Positions 52,009-60,968 of a stretch of 64,000 bases of DNA are shown in pieces (the stretch's first letter is position 1; the number at the start of each line of letters is the position of its first letter). The stretch comes from UMGS1663 sp046964515 (GTDB lineage: Bacteria > Bacillota > Clostridia > TANB77 > CAG-508): NCBI GenBank assembly GCA_046964515.1, contig JBKUYM010000001.1, forward strand, positions 1-64,000. The letters are read 5' to 3'. Below the pieces are notes generated by a model that saw only the letters and a list, made by a program, of their open reading frames with translations, made no database searches and had not been told where the DNA came from. The translations under genes were made by a program, and so were the position numbers.

Positions 52009-53109
52009 CTAATTTCCTCTTTTTATTTTTAATTGCATAATTGTCCTATTTAAAGTTTCTATATTTTTTTCTTCTATTTGTGCTTTGGCTTGCTCTAATG
52101 TAATTTTATCTGCAACAAATAGTTCTGCTATAGAATTAATTAATCCTATACTTCCTTTTTCCAAATTACTTTGTATAGCATCTTCTATTTCTGAAACGCT
52201 AATTTTTTCTTTACGAATAATACCTGCTACAATATTATCTACTACCATAACTTCTGGTACTAATACTAGTTTTCCATCTTTTCCTTTTAATAATCTTTGT
52301 GATACAACAATTTTTAACAAAGAAGCGATTAAGTATTTAATACTTTGTTGATCACTAATATCATAAAAGTTAATCATTCTGTCTATGGTTTCTGCACAAG
52401 ACTTGGTATGTAAAGTTCCTATTACTAAGTGTCCTGATTCGGCTGTTTCAATTGCGGCTTCCATCGTTTGTTTATCTCTAATCTCTCCTACAACAACAAT
52501 ATCGCAATCCTCTCTTAAAGAGTTTTTAACACCATCACTAAAGCTTAAAGAATCTCTACCTCTTCCTATCTCTTTTTGTACAATTACAGATTTCTTAGAA
52601 GTGTGTTTATATTCAATTGGGTTTTCCAATGTTAATATTTTCTTATTTTGTTTTTCATTAATATCATCTATTAACGCATTTAACGTCGTTGTTTTACCAG
52701 AGTTTGTTTTACCCGTTACTAGCATTAAACCTTGGGGTTGGTATGTCATTCTTCTAACAATATCTGGTACCCCTAAATCTTCATATTTGGGTAATTTATT
52801 TTTAATTAACCTTAATGTAAATGTTGGTACATCTTCTGTATAAGAAATGTTAACTCTCAGACGAATATCTTCAAATTCAAAAGAAGCATCTAATTTTCTA
52901 GTTTCTTTAAATACCGCATCTTTATCTAAGTTTCCTCTTATAAAATAATCATAGGCTTCATATAAATCTTCTTCTGTTAATTCATCCATTGATTCCATCG
53001 GTACTAAATCTCTAATAATTCTTAGCATAGGTTTTAAGCCTAAAATCAAATGTACGTCTGAAGCATCTTCTTTTTTTGCAATTTGTAAAATTTTGTTTAT
53101 ATTTATCAT
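52009..53109 (-). CDS. pilT: Pilus retraction ATPase PilT
   Basis: 366 aa. Walker A GKTNSGKTTTL, Asp box GEIRDKQTMEAAIETAESGHLV, His box GTLHTKSCAETIDRMI, and the N-terminal KKEDASDVHLILGLKPMLRI are visible. It powers pilus retraction and twitching. It lies 17 bp behind pilB. Confidence 0.94.
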   Translation of the reverse strand: MININKILQIAKKEDASDVHLILGLKPMLRIIRDLVPMESMDELTEEDLYEAYDYFIRGNLDKDAVFKETRKLDASFEFEDIRLRVNISYTEDVPTFTLRLIKNKLPKYEDLGVPDIVRRMTYQPQGLMLVTGKTNSGKTTTLNALIDDINEKQNKKILTLENPIEYKHTSKKSVIVQKEIGRGRDSLSFSDGVKNSLREDCDIVVVGEIRDKQTMEAAIETAESGHLVIGTLHTKSCAETIDRMINFYDISDQQSIKYLIASLLKIVVSQRLLKGKDGKLVLVPEVMVVDNIVAGIIRKEKISVSEIEDAIQSNLEKGSIGLINSIAELFVADKITLEQAKAQIEEKNIETLNRTIMQLKIKRGN

Positions 53110-53126
53110 TGGTTTCTCCTTTCACT

Positions 53127-54755
53127 CTAATAAATGCGTAATTTATTGTTAATTTCATCCAATGTGGTATACCCATTTAACACTTTGTTAAATCCGTCAA
53201 TGACCAATGGTCTATATTTTCCATTTAGAGCTTGTTTTCTGATTTCAATACTAGAAGCACCATTCATGATTAATTCTTTTACCATATCATCAATAACTAA
53301 TACTTCATAAATAGCAATTCTATCATAATAGCCTGTATGATTACATTTTTCACAGCCAACAATGTCATACGTACTTTTGCCTTTAAAATCAATTTGTATA
53401 TGATAATGGTCAGCAATTTCTTTCATGGTATTTTTTTCTTCTTCTGTAAATTCTCTTTGCCTTGCACAATGTGGACATACTTTTCTAATTAATCTTTGTG
53501 ATACAGATGTAGCAAGCGTGCTTGAAATATCATAATCAGAAATACCCATTTTTCTTAGTCTTGTAATAACTTCTATGCTGTCAATGGTATGTATAGTAGA
53601 TAATACATAATGACCTGTTTGTCCAGATTGCATAGCAATCTCGGCTGTTTCTCTATCTCTTATTTCTCCTACTAAAATAATATCAGGATCTTGTCTTAAA
53701 ACTGTTCTTAAAGAATCTGAAAAAGAGGTTTTAGAGTCTATTTCAATTTGGTTTAAACCTGGTATACGTATTTCTACGGGATCTTCAATGGTAGTAATAT
53801 TGATTTCCGGACGATTTAAGTAATCTATAATACTATATAGGGTAGTTGTTTTTCCTTCTCCAGTAGGAGCTGCAATAACGGTTATACTATTTCTTTTATC
53901 GAAACAGTCTTTTAATAAACGCTCGTCTCTAGGAAATCCTAAATCAAAAATCTTTTTAATTCCTGCATTTTTCTTTAATAGTCTTAATACGAATTTTTCT
54001 CCATAAACATTTTTTTGTGAAGACACACGAATGTTATAATCTGGATAACTTAAAATTCTACCATCTTGTGACTCTTGCTTCTCTTGGTGCATATTAGAAA
54101 TCGCTTTTAATCTACCTATGATTTGTTGTTGTTTTTCTTTATCTATGGTAACTGCTGTAATTAATTCTCCGTCAATTCTATAACGAATTCTTACCTTATC
54201 ATCCATTGGTTCTATATGAATATCACTTGCTCTTTTTTCCATAGCTGTTTTTATAATACTATCTAACAAGCCCGATATATCACGATTCGTATTAATATTT
54301 TCAGAAGCCACGCCCTCTAATGAGTCTAAAATAGCTTCAATATTGGTTTCAAAGGTAATGTATTTTTCCATAACAAGACCTTTGTTTAACAATAATAGTC
54401 TAATGGTTTCTATAGATCTTTTATTAGAAGTATCTGCAAAACATACTTTAATTCTACCAGAAACAATATCAAAAGGTACCGCTTTATTCTTCCTGGCAAT
54501 ATCTAGAGAAATGTAATCCGTTACATTAATTTTTACATCACTTTCTTGTAGTAAAATAGCTTTTTCATCTAGAATATCCCCCATGGCATTAATTAATTCT
54601 TGTGCATCACATAATTGTAATATATAAATAATATCTCCTAGCTTTTTACTTGGATAATCTTTTTGATATTCTAATGCTTTATTAATATCCTCTTCTGAGA
54701 TAATTTTTCTTTTAGCAAGTTCAATTCCTAATGGTTGTGTTTGTTTTGATGGCAT
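53127..54755 (-). CDS. pilB: Pilus extension ATPase PilB
   Basis: 542 aa. It has an N-terminal MshEN-like domain (LGIELAKRKIISEEDINKALEYQ), a Walker A APTGEGKTTTLYS, an Asp box, GEIRDRETAEIAMQSGQTGH, a His box STIHTIDS and a zinc site CPHC/CEKCNHTGYYDR. It drives pilin polymerisation at the membrane. The Walker A has Glu in place of the usual Ser. Confidence 0.95.
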   Translation of the reverse strand: MPSKQTQPLGIELAKRKIISEEDINKALEYQKDYPSKKLGDIIYILQLCDAQELINAMGDILDEKAILLQESDVKINVTDYISLDIARKNKAVPFDIVSGRIKVCFADTSNKRSIETIRLLLLNKGLVMEKYITFETNIEAILDSLEGVASENINTNRDISGLLDSIIKTAMEKRASDIHIEPMDDKVRIRYRIDGELITAVTIDKEKQQQIIGRLKAISNMHQEKQESQDGRILSYPDYNIRVSSQKNVYGEKFVLRLLKKNAGIKKIFDLGFPRDERLLKDCFDKRNSITVIAAPTGEGKTTTLYSIIDYLNRPEINITTIEDPVEIRIPGLNQIEIDSKTSFSDSLRTVLRQDPDIILVGEIRDRETAEIAMQSGQTGHYVLSTIHTIDSIEVITRLRKMGISDYDISSTLATSVSQRLIRKVCPHCARQREFTEEEKNTMKEIADHYHIQIDFKGKSTYDIVGCEKCNHTGYYDRIAIYEVLVIDDMVKELIMNGASSIEIRKQALNGKYRPLVIDGFNKVLNGYTTLDEINNKLRIY

Positions 54756-54842
54756 AACGATTCTCCTTTCATCCTTTGTTCCTTCTTCTATTATACTATA
54801 GTCTTTTTTATTAATATAGTGGTTTTATAAAATTACTTAAAA

Positions 54843-55292
54843 TTACCAATACTTTAAAACATAGTCTGTAGCAGAAGTATAATTCTTTGAACCTTGCAAT
54901 GTTGTGATTACGGTAATTACCTCTTTTTGTAATAAAGTTGCCGGATCATAAGAAGTGGTTTTAATAAATTGACATAGCAAAACATGACTACAAATCTTTA
55001 CCTTATTCCTATAGATTCCATTATCTGGGCTTGGTTTGTAGGTATATACTGTACCATCTTCAAAAACAATTTCTGTAGTAGATACACTTTTCGTTGCTTT
55101 ATTATTTTTAACATCTGCTATAAAGTACATATTAAATTTATTAAATTCGGATATATATTTTCCCTGTTCTGTTATATATTTAGAATTTGCAAAGAAATTA
55201 TCGCTGACAATAGCTAATATACTCATGATAATGGTAATTGCAATTAAATATACAACTAGAATCATTAGGGTTACGCCTTTTTCTGATTTCAC
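54843..55292 (-). CDS. Minor pilin-like protein
   Basis: 149 aa with GTG start behind AAAGGTGATAAA. Prepilin signal MKSEKG|VTLMILVVYLIAITIIMSILAIV. Position 5 is Ile, not Glu. The soluble part (about 35-149) has a Cys pair (KICSHVLLC) that may form a disulfide. It lies in the order of minor pilins after pilD, so it is probably part of the priming complex of the pilus. Confidence 0.78.
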   Translation of the reverse strand: MKSEKGVTLMILVVYLIAITIIMSILAIVSDNFFANSKYITEQGKYISEFNKFNMYFIADVKNNKATKSVSTTEIVFEDGTVYTYKPSPDNGIYRNKVKICSHVLLCQFIKTTSYDPATLLQKEVITVITTLQGSKNYTSATDYVLKYW

Positions 55293-55303
55293 TTTATCAC
55301 CTT

Positions 55304-55720
55304 TTACATTTCTCTTATTTTCAATTTTTTAACCGTATACGTGTAAGGTTGGTCTTTTAGAGTATATTTAACCGTTACGGTAATGATTTTAATGATATCT
55401 TTTTTATTGCTAACCATATCGCTATAGTTTTCTACTTTAACTGTTACATTGTAGTTACTAGAAATTCCATATTTATTTGTTAGGTTTTTATTCATTTGTT
55501 CTTGGGTAACATCTATATAGGACATTTTGTCCGTATCTTCTAAAATCTTTATGGCATAGTTTGTTGCCAAAGCATTCATACGTATAGAAACATTTTGGAA
55601 AAATACATCTGCAAATAGAGAAGCTATCACACCTGCAAACAAAGTTAGGACAACTAAAGATACTACTATATCTGTCCCCATAACGCCTTTATTCGATTTC
55701 ACTTTTTTTATCCATTTCAT
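55304..55720 (-). CDS. Minor pilin-like protein with Asp at position 5
   Basis: 138 aa, leader of 12 residues MKWIKKVKSNKG, then VMGTDIVVSLVVLTLFAGVIASLF. Counting from the cleavage site, residue 5 is Asp, the only acidic residue at this place among the pilins of the window. It resembles GspI/PilV-type minor pilins. The start directly follows the end of pilD. Confidence 0.78.
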   Translation of the reverse strand: MKWIKKVKSNKGVMGTDIVVSLVVLTLFAGVIASLFADVFFQNVSIRMNALATNYAIKILEDTDKMSYIDVTQEQMNKNLTNKYGISSNYNVTVKVENYSDMVSNKKDIIKIITVTVKYTLKDQPYTYTVKKLKIREM

Positions 55721-56539
55721 TTAAAACCACCTACATGCTAAAAAATTAAGAATCAGCATTGCTACAATTTGCATTGTGCATAAATAAAATCCAATTGGTA
55801 TTTTTTTAGTTTCTTTTTGGTCAACTTTTTTATATTTAATACTTGCCTGCCTTATTTTTTCTATTAACTGCTCTATGGCAATTGCCAATAATGTTCCTAC
55901 TGCCGTTATCATAAAAGTAATTTTTCCCTGAAAAGCAGCCATTAAGCAAATCAAAATTAAAATGTTGACAACATAACTATTTTTTAAATATTTTTTAAAA
56001 TAATAGGTATCCATTACCTGTAAAATTAAAATAGCAAATACATATATGACATATCTATATATAGTTGCTTCTTCTAGTATACATAGATAAATCATATATA
56101 AAGTAATGATAATAGTTTCATATATCATAACCCCTTTATGAATCTGTCTTTTTTCTTTATCAATTCCTGCTATAATAATCAAACCTGCTATATATAATAA
56201 ACCTGCTATTACATAAATAATTCTATCTGTTGCCATATGAAACAAGCTAACTTGGATGGACATTCCAAATAAAGCAAAAACAAGTCCAGACATTACCTCT
56301 AATAATAAATAACGTATTCTGATCTTTTCTTTGCAATATCTACATTTTCCTCCTAAAGCTATATAACTTATAATAGGAATCATATCCCAAAAGGAAAGTT
56401 TATGATTACATTTCGGGCAATAGGATCTCTCATGAGTAATATCTTGATGCAATGGAAGTCTATATACTGCTAAGGTAAAAAAACTTCCAAATACCGTTCC
56501 CATACAAAATAAAATGATATATAAAATAATATTTTCCAC
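55721..56539 (-). CDS. pilD: Prepilin peptidase and N-methyltransferase PilD
   Basis: 272 aa with GTG start. It has the cysteine-bearing N-terminal domain YCPKCNHKLSFWDMIPIISYIALGGKCRYC and several membrane helices. The first catalytic Asp is in AGIDKEKRQIHKG. The second is expected in GxGD, but here the best counterpart reads LQVMDTYYFKKY, keeping only the Asp. It should cleave the Gly|Ile/Val/Met leaders of all prepilins here. The degenerate motif makes activity worth testing. Confidence 0.88.
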   Translation of the reverse strand: MENIILYIILFCMGTVFGSFFTLAVYRLPLHQDITHERSYCPKCNHKLSFWDMIPIISYIALGGKCRYCKEKIRIRYLLLEVMSGLVFALFGMSIQVSLFHMATDRIIYVIAGLLYIAGLIIIAGIDKEKRQIHKGVMIYETIIITLYMIYLCILEEATIYRYVIYVFAILILQVMDTYYFKKYLKNSYVVNILILICLMAAFQGKITFMITAVGTLLAIAIEQLIEKIRQASIKYKKVDQKETKKIPIGFYLCTMQIVAMLILNFLACRWF

Positions 56540-56565
56540 GTTTTCTTTTCCCTTTTAAAAAATTA

Positions 56566-56605
56566 GAGGTTACCTAAATATAATGATATTTTAGTAGGTA
56601 ACCTC
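56566..56605 (-). terminator. Intra-operon terminator after the major pilin gene
   Basis: GAGGTTACCTA / TAGGTAACCTC is followed by TAATTTTTT on the minus strand. It lies between the major pilin gene and pilD, so readthrough should be partial. Confidence 0.8.
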
Positions 56606-56655
56606 ATATTTAGTTTTTACTAAATTAATTATTATGTTTTTTGTGCATTGACCCA

Positions 56656-56871
56656 TTATCTAGTTGTGTCATTTACAAAAACTTCTAAGTTTGCAAGTGC
56701 TTGGTTCTCGTGAACTGCTGCATTTGCTTGTAATTTTTCTGCCTCTTGTGCTCTTGTAGCGATACCATTATTTCCTATTACCATAGAAATACTAACTCCT
56801 GCTAAGATAATAAGAACGATAATCGTAATAACTAAAGCTACTAACGTAACACCTTTTTGTTCTTTTAACAT
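56656..56871 (-). CDS. pilA: Major type IV pilin, short form
   Basis: 71 aa. MLKEQKG|VTLVALVITIIVLIILAGVSISMV, then the NNGIATRAQEAEK helix. The mature chain is 64 aa, little more than the core helix; no globular head is present. AAGGAGG is strong and a terminator follows, as expected for an abundant subunit. Ala replaces Glu at position 5. It is the best candidate for the major pilin by place and expression signals, but a minor role cannot be excluded. Confidence 0.8.
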   Translation of the reverse strand: MLKEQKGVTLVALVITIIVLIILAGVSISMVIGNNGIATRAQEAEKLQANAAVHENQALANLEVFVNDTTR

Positions 56872-56924
56872 AAAAACTTCCTCCTTGTTTATTTTTTGTA
56901 TATATTTATTTTATAAATATAACC

Positions 56925-57359
56925 TTATTTTAATCCAGTATTATTGAAATAAGTTCCTTGTGAGTCTGGATTGGTATTTGTATTGACCACCGTATTAACT
57001 TGCTGATTATTTGATGTATTATTTGACGGTGTATTTGTATTAACTACATTGCTAGTATTGGTATTTCCATTTGAAGCTGAACTTGCAAATGGATCTGCCT
57101 TTCCTGCAACATACTTATTACTCTTTTTGTATATATTTAAATCGGAACCATCAATGGTATAAACAATATTTGTTTTTTCTAATTCTGTTATTTCTTCTTC
57201 TACTTCCTCTTTGATGTTTTCCGGTGTCGTATAAGCTATTTTACTCGGTACTGTTTTTGTAAGTGGATTATAGTCGTAAAATAGTACACTTAGCACTAAT
57301 AAAATAGCAATACATAATAAAATTGTAATGATAATTTCCTTTATGATTGATTTAACCAT
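56925..57359 (-). CDS. Pilus alignment protein, PilP-like
   Basis: 144 aa. A membrane helix (about 10-30), then a short periplasm-type segment with TIDGSDLNIYKKSNKYVAGKADPF, and a Thr/Asn-rich tail. GK-DPF-type motifs occur in PilP lipoproteins of Gram-negative pili, which bind the secretin; a Gram-positive has no secretin. By position after pilO it is likely part of the PilMNO alignment complex. PilP homology is only suggestive. Confidence 0.55.
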   Translation of the reverse strand: MVKSIIKEIIITILLCIAILLVLSVLFYDYNPLTKTVPSKIAYTTPENIKEEVEEEITELEKTNIVYTIDGSDLNIYKKSNKYVAGKADPFASSASNGNTNTSNVVNTNTPSNNTSNNQQVNTVVNTNTNPDSQGTYFNNTGLK

Positions 57360-57385
57360 TTTTTACTCCTTTGCTCTTTTAAATT

Positions 57386-58090
57386 TTATTGTGCTACAGT
57401 ATTTGTATCTTCTGTATTAGTTTGATTTACTGTGTTTGTATCATTTGTATTTTGCGTGTTTGTTTCTGTATTGGTTTCACTTGTAGTAGTAACCGCTTGA
57501 GAAGAATTATTTCCCTCAATACCAATATTCTTAACAGTAAAGGTAGCTCTTAAAACAGGTTGTTGGTATGGTACTAATTTAAAGTTTTGAACTCTAAAGT
57601 TTAATTTACTATCATTTTCAATAGCTGAAATAAAGTTAATAATTGCCACATAATTTCCATCTACTGTAAATCCTAAATTGTACACACCTTGTGTTCCTGT
57701 ATCATTTGATAAAATTTCAAATTTTAGATTAACACCTTCTGCTGTTGCATGATTTCCTATGGTTGCCCATAAAAATTCTATAGAATAACTCTCACTCCTA
57801 GTCGCTTTTAAGATTTGTTCATCTGTACTAATATTGGTTAACTTTAAATATTCATCTTTTGCTTGTATCATTTGACTACTAGCTTCTTTTAAATTGCTCA
57901 TTTTTTTAGGGTATTCTAAATCAATTAATTGATTTACTTCTTCTATTTTAGCATTTAGATTTGAATTTGCTTCTGAAATTTGTGTCATGCTTAAAACTTG
58001 AACTTCGCCTATCTTTATACCTTTACCTATTGCAAAATAGACACCTACACATAGTAAAATAATGAGTATAATCAGTAATAATTTTTTCAT
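57386..58090 (-). CDS. pilO: PilO-like pilus alignment protein
   Basis: 234 aa. One N-terminal membrane helix (4-22), a coiled-coil stretch (about 38-75) and a ferredoxin-like domain with GVYNLGFTVDGNYVAIINFISAIENDSKLNFRVQNFKLVP, as in PilO. A Thr/Asn-rich tail follows. It overlaps the end of the pilMN gene by 4 bp, so they are coupled. Confidence 0.8.
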   Translation of the reverse strand: MKKLLLIILIILLCVGVYFAIGKGIKIGEVQVLSMTQISEANSNLNAKIEEVNQLIDLEYPKKMSNLKEASSQMIQAKDEYLKLTNISTDEQILKATRSESYSIEFLWATIGNHATAEGVNLKFEILSNDTGTQGVYNLGFTVDGNYVAIINFISAIENDSKLNFRVQNFKLVPYQQPVLRATFTVKNIGIEGNNSSQAVTTTSETNTETNTQNTNDTNTVNQTNTEDTNTVAQ

Positions 58091-59724
58091 GGCAAATCTC
58101 CTTCTATTACAATTTTAATCAAATTATCTTGTTTTACACCTGAAGTAGAAATAACTGTTGAAGGACTAAGAATTCCATCTGCAATGATTTTTCCTTTGAA
58201 GTATCCTAATAATTCATACCTTTCTGCTTGTGCATTAATAACAATATGAGTTCCTGAAGTATTTTCTATAGAAGTAATGGTTACACCTTCTTTAGGAATA
58301 GCACTCATTAATTCTGTTAGTAATACAGGTATTACATTTTTAGTTTTTGAATTTTGTGTTAATTGATTATTAAAATCTTCCAAGTTCTTTTTCATATCTT
58401 GGTACTTGGTTGTTTTTGTATTAATGGTTGTCAAATCTTTTTCTACACTACTTATTTGTTTTTGTGTATCTTGTTTTACAGTTTCTACTTCTTTTTGCTT
58501 ATCATTAATTTGAATATCTAAAAAAATTGTAAATGCTGAATATAGAATAAATAAAGAGAAAATACCAATACAAGTACGTAATAACCATCTTTCTACATTA
58601 TCTAATTTTCCTTTTAAACTAAAAGAAAAATTGATTTTAGAAAGACCCTTTTTACTATTTCTAGTATCACCCTTTTTATCTCCAACTTCTAGCTTTAAGA
58701 AATCTGGTAGTTTATCTGCAAATGTTGGTTTTTTAAAGTTTAAATTTTTGATACCGTATCCTAATCCTTGCATAGCAAGTGCAATTGCTGAATTTACTTC
58801 TATATAATCTTTCATATTGATTTTTATTGTATCTGCTACAAAATATGGTTTTAAAATTTCACATTTCATGTCTTTAAAAAATTCTTGGAAATACAAATCA
58901 ATATTATTAATTACACTTCCTGTTCCTGTAATAAAAATTCTGTCAATCTTATTTAAAGAAGCATCTGCATATTCTTTAACTTTCTGTACAATGGCATATA
59001 ATGTTGGCATAATATCTTCTAAATATAAATTTTCCTCTTCTTGAAGTTCTTTTCCTTCCATTGTATAGATGGTGGAATTCTTACAAATCTCGTAAGCTTT
59101 TGAATATGAATTTTCTTTCATATTAATATTATCTAATATTACATTCATACCCTCTTCCATTTTTGTAACATCATATATATTTTCGTTTACAATCATGGTT
59201 AATGTGGTTTTATTTTCAATATTGACAATTAAACTTGTTTCTTTAGATCTAATATCTGCAATATTAGGGATTGCCATTGGTAGTGGTGCTAATGTAGATA
59301 CTGCATTTCCTTCAAATTGCTGTAACTTGTTATTAATTTCTGCCTTATTGGTAGAGATGTAAATTGCCTTAATTTTTTCTTTATCTTCTAAATCTGGCAC
59401 TAAAGCATATCTACTTTCTAATGCATTTCTATTATACCCTTTGTCAAAGCAGTAAGAGTCAAATTCTGTCTCTACTGCTTTTTTTAAATCATTTTTATTT
59501 AGTAAACTAAAAAAGTAGAAATAGTTATACGCTTCTTCAGACAAATTAATGCTAATTGGTACCTTATAACTAAATGTTTCTGCTATAATTTGATTAATTG
59601 CATCCCCTAGTTTATCATAAAATTTGATACCAAAAGATTCAATTTTTAAGTTGTCTTTTTCTTTTGCAACTTTTGCATATTTAATTAAGTTATCTTCTAT
59701 ATATAATCCTAAACAACTTGCCAT
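58087..59724 (-). CDS. pilMN: PilM-PilN fusion protein
   Basis: 545 aa. Residues 1-350 are an actin-like PilM (MASCLGLYIEDNLIKYAKVAKEKD, IFITGTGSVINNIDLYFQEFF). After a linker, a membrane helix (WLLRTCIGIFSLFILYSAFTIFL, about 387-408), a coiled coil and a ferredoxin-like domain (VIPVLLTELMSAIPKEGVTITSIE) match PilN. In most species pilM and pilN are separate genes whose products bind. It is the first gene of the pilus operon, with AAAGGAGATAAA upstream. Confidence 0.88.
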   Translation of the reverse strand: MASCLGLYIEDNLIKYAKVAKEKDNLKIESFGIKFYDKLGDAINQIIAETFSYKVPISINLSEEAYNYFYFFSLLNKNDLKKAVETEFDSYCFDKGYNRNALESRYALVPDLEDKEKIKAIYISTNKAEINNKLQQFEGNAVSTLAPLPMAIPNIADIRSKETSLIVNIENKTTLTMIVNENIYDVTKMEEGMNVILDNINMKENSYSKAYEICKNSTIYTMEGKELQEEENLYLEDIMPTLYAIVQKVKEYADASLNKIDRIFITGTGSVINNIDLYFQEFFKDMKCEILKPYFVADTIKINMKDYIEVNSAIALAMQGLGYGIKNLNFKKPTFADKLPDFLKLEVGDKKGDTRNSKKGLSKINFSFSLKGKLDNVERWLLRTCIGIFSLFILYSAFTIFLDIQINDKQKEVETVKQDTQKQISSVEKDLTTINTKTTKYQDMKKNLEDFNNQLTQNSKTKNVIPVLLTELMSAIPKEGVTITSIENTSGTHIVINAQAERYELLGYFKGKIIADGILSPSTVISTSGVKQDNLIKIVIEGDLP

Positions 59725-59940
59725 TTTATCTCCTTTGTTTTACAAATTTATATCCTTAGTATTTTACAAAAAAAAACAAAACATACTTGATTTTTTTTAT
59801 ATAATTGTCATATTTCCACAATATTTGTAATTATTTCCTATTTTTTTGATTTTATGAGTTTATTTTATCTTTTTTTAATAAAAAGTCAATACTTTTAATA
59901 TAGTTGTAATGTAATTGTAATATACTTGTAATAAATTATT
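59725..59940 (-). promoter_or_regulatory. Upstream region of the pilus operon with 11-bp-phased TTGTAAT repeats
   Basis: On the plus strand TTGTAAT occurs at 59904-59910, 59915-59921 and 59926-59932, exactly 11 bp apart, about one helical turn. Another TTGTAAT lies near 59826. Otherwise AT-rich. The promoter for pilMN was not fixed. The repeats may be a regulator-binding array. Confidence 0.45.
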
Positions 59941-59956
59941 TTTTCCATTTTTCGAC

Positions 59957-59992
59957 AAAAAAAGAAAATAGATTTTCTATTATCTATTTTCT
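59957..59992 (-). terminator. Terminator of uppP
   Basis: AGAAAATAGAT / ATCTATTTTCT is followed by a run of T on the minus strand, about 90 bp behind the uppP stop codon. Confidence 0.7.
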
Positions 59993-60080
59993 CTATTTTA
60001 ACTTATAAAATGCATTTTTTATTTAAATTTTCATTATTCGTTTTTTATACATTAAACAAAACTACCCCGTCCCCAACTGT

Positions 60081-60884
60081 CTACTTTAAGAAGATAGCGA
60101 TGATAATGATGATGCTGGCAATGATTCTATAGATTGCGAATCCTTTAAAACTTCCTTTTTTTAGATATTGTAGTAAGAATTTAATTACTAATATACCTAC
60201 TAAGAAACTAGCAAATACACCTACGAAGAATGGTATACTAAATACAAAGTCTTTAAATTTTAATACTGTTGCTGCAAAAACGATGGGTGCTGATAACATG
60301 AATGAATATTTTGCAGCTGATTCTCTTTGGATTCCCATTGCTCTAGCTGTTGTCATGGTGATACCTGACCTTGAAACACCTGGTATAAAGGCTAGGCATT
60401 GTGAAAGTCCTATTAGGAAGGTTTGTTTAAAAGTCATATGTTCATAGGTAGTTTTATTTTTTCCTTTTTTATCCACTATGTATAATATAATTCCCATGAC
60501 CATTAATGCTATAGCAATAATTAATGGTTTTTCTAAAGTATTTCCTGCAAATTTGTCTAATAATAATCCAATGATACCACCTGGTATTGTTGCGATAACA
60601 ATGTACCAAAACATTTTCCCTTCAAATGTTTTCTTTTTCTTAATAACTTGTTCATAGCCACCTTTTATTAATTGTATCCAGTCTTTAAAAAAGAAGATGC
60701 CTATGGCTAATAAAGTTCCAAAATGAAGCGCTACATCAAATCCTTCAAAGGCTAAATTAAAAGCATCTGATTGCGTCCAACCTAATAACCATGGAATAAT
60801 GGCTAAATGGGCAGAACTAGAAATGGGTAATAACTCTGTTAATCCTTGTACAATTCCTAAAACAAGTGCTTGAATCGTATTCAT
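60081..60884 (-). CDS. uppP: Undecaprenyl-diphosphatase
   Basis: 267 aa, polytopic membrane enzyme that recycles the lipid carrier of cell-wall synthesis; gives bacitracin tolerance. Motifs GIVQGLTELLPISSSAHL (Glu and Ser residues of site 1) and PGVSRSGITMTTARAMG (site 2) are clear. AAAGGAG precedes the start. Confidence 0.97.
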   Translation of the reverse strand: MNTIQALVLGIVQGLTELLPISSSAHLAIIPWLLGWTQSDAFNLAFEGFDVALHFGTLLAIGIFFFKDWIQLIKGGYEQVIKKKKTFEGKMFWYIVIATIPGGIIGLLLDKFAGNTLEKPLIIAIALMVMGIILYIVDKKGKNKTTYEHMTFKQTFLIGLSQCLAFIPGVSRSGITMTTARAMGIQRESAAKYSFMLSAPIVFAATVLKFKDFVFSIPFFVGVFASFLVGILVIKFLLQYLKKGSFKGFAIYRIIASIIIIIAIFLK

Positions 60885-60900
60885 ATTTTCTCCTTTTCCT

Positions 60901-60925
60901 GAGGAAATTTTTCTTTTGTTTCCTC
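60901..60925 (-). other. Hairpin immediately upstream of uppP
   Basis: GAGGAAA at 60901-60907 pairs with TTTCCTC at 60919-60925, just before the uppP ribosome site. It could be a dpaA terminator or modulate uppP translation. A TATAAT lies upstream at about 60933. Confidence 0.4.
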
Positions 60926-60968
60926 ATATCCCTATTATAGTTTATTTTTACAGCTTATATTGTTTTAT

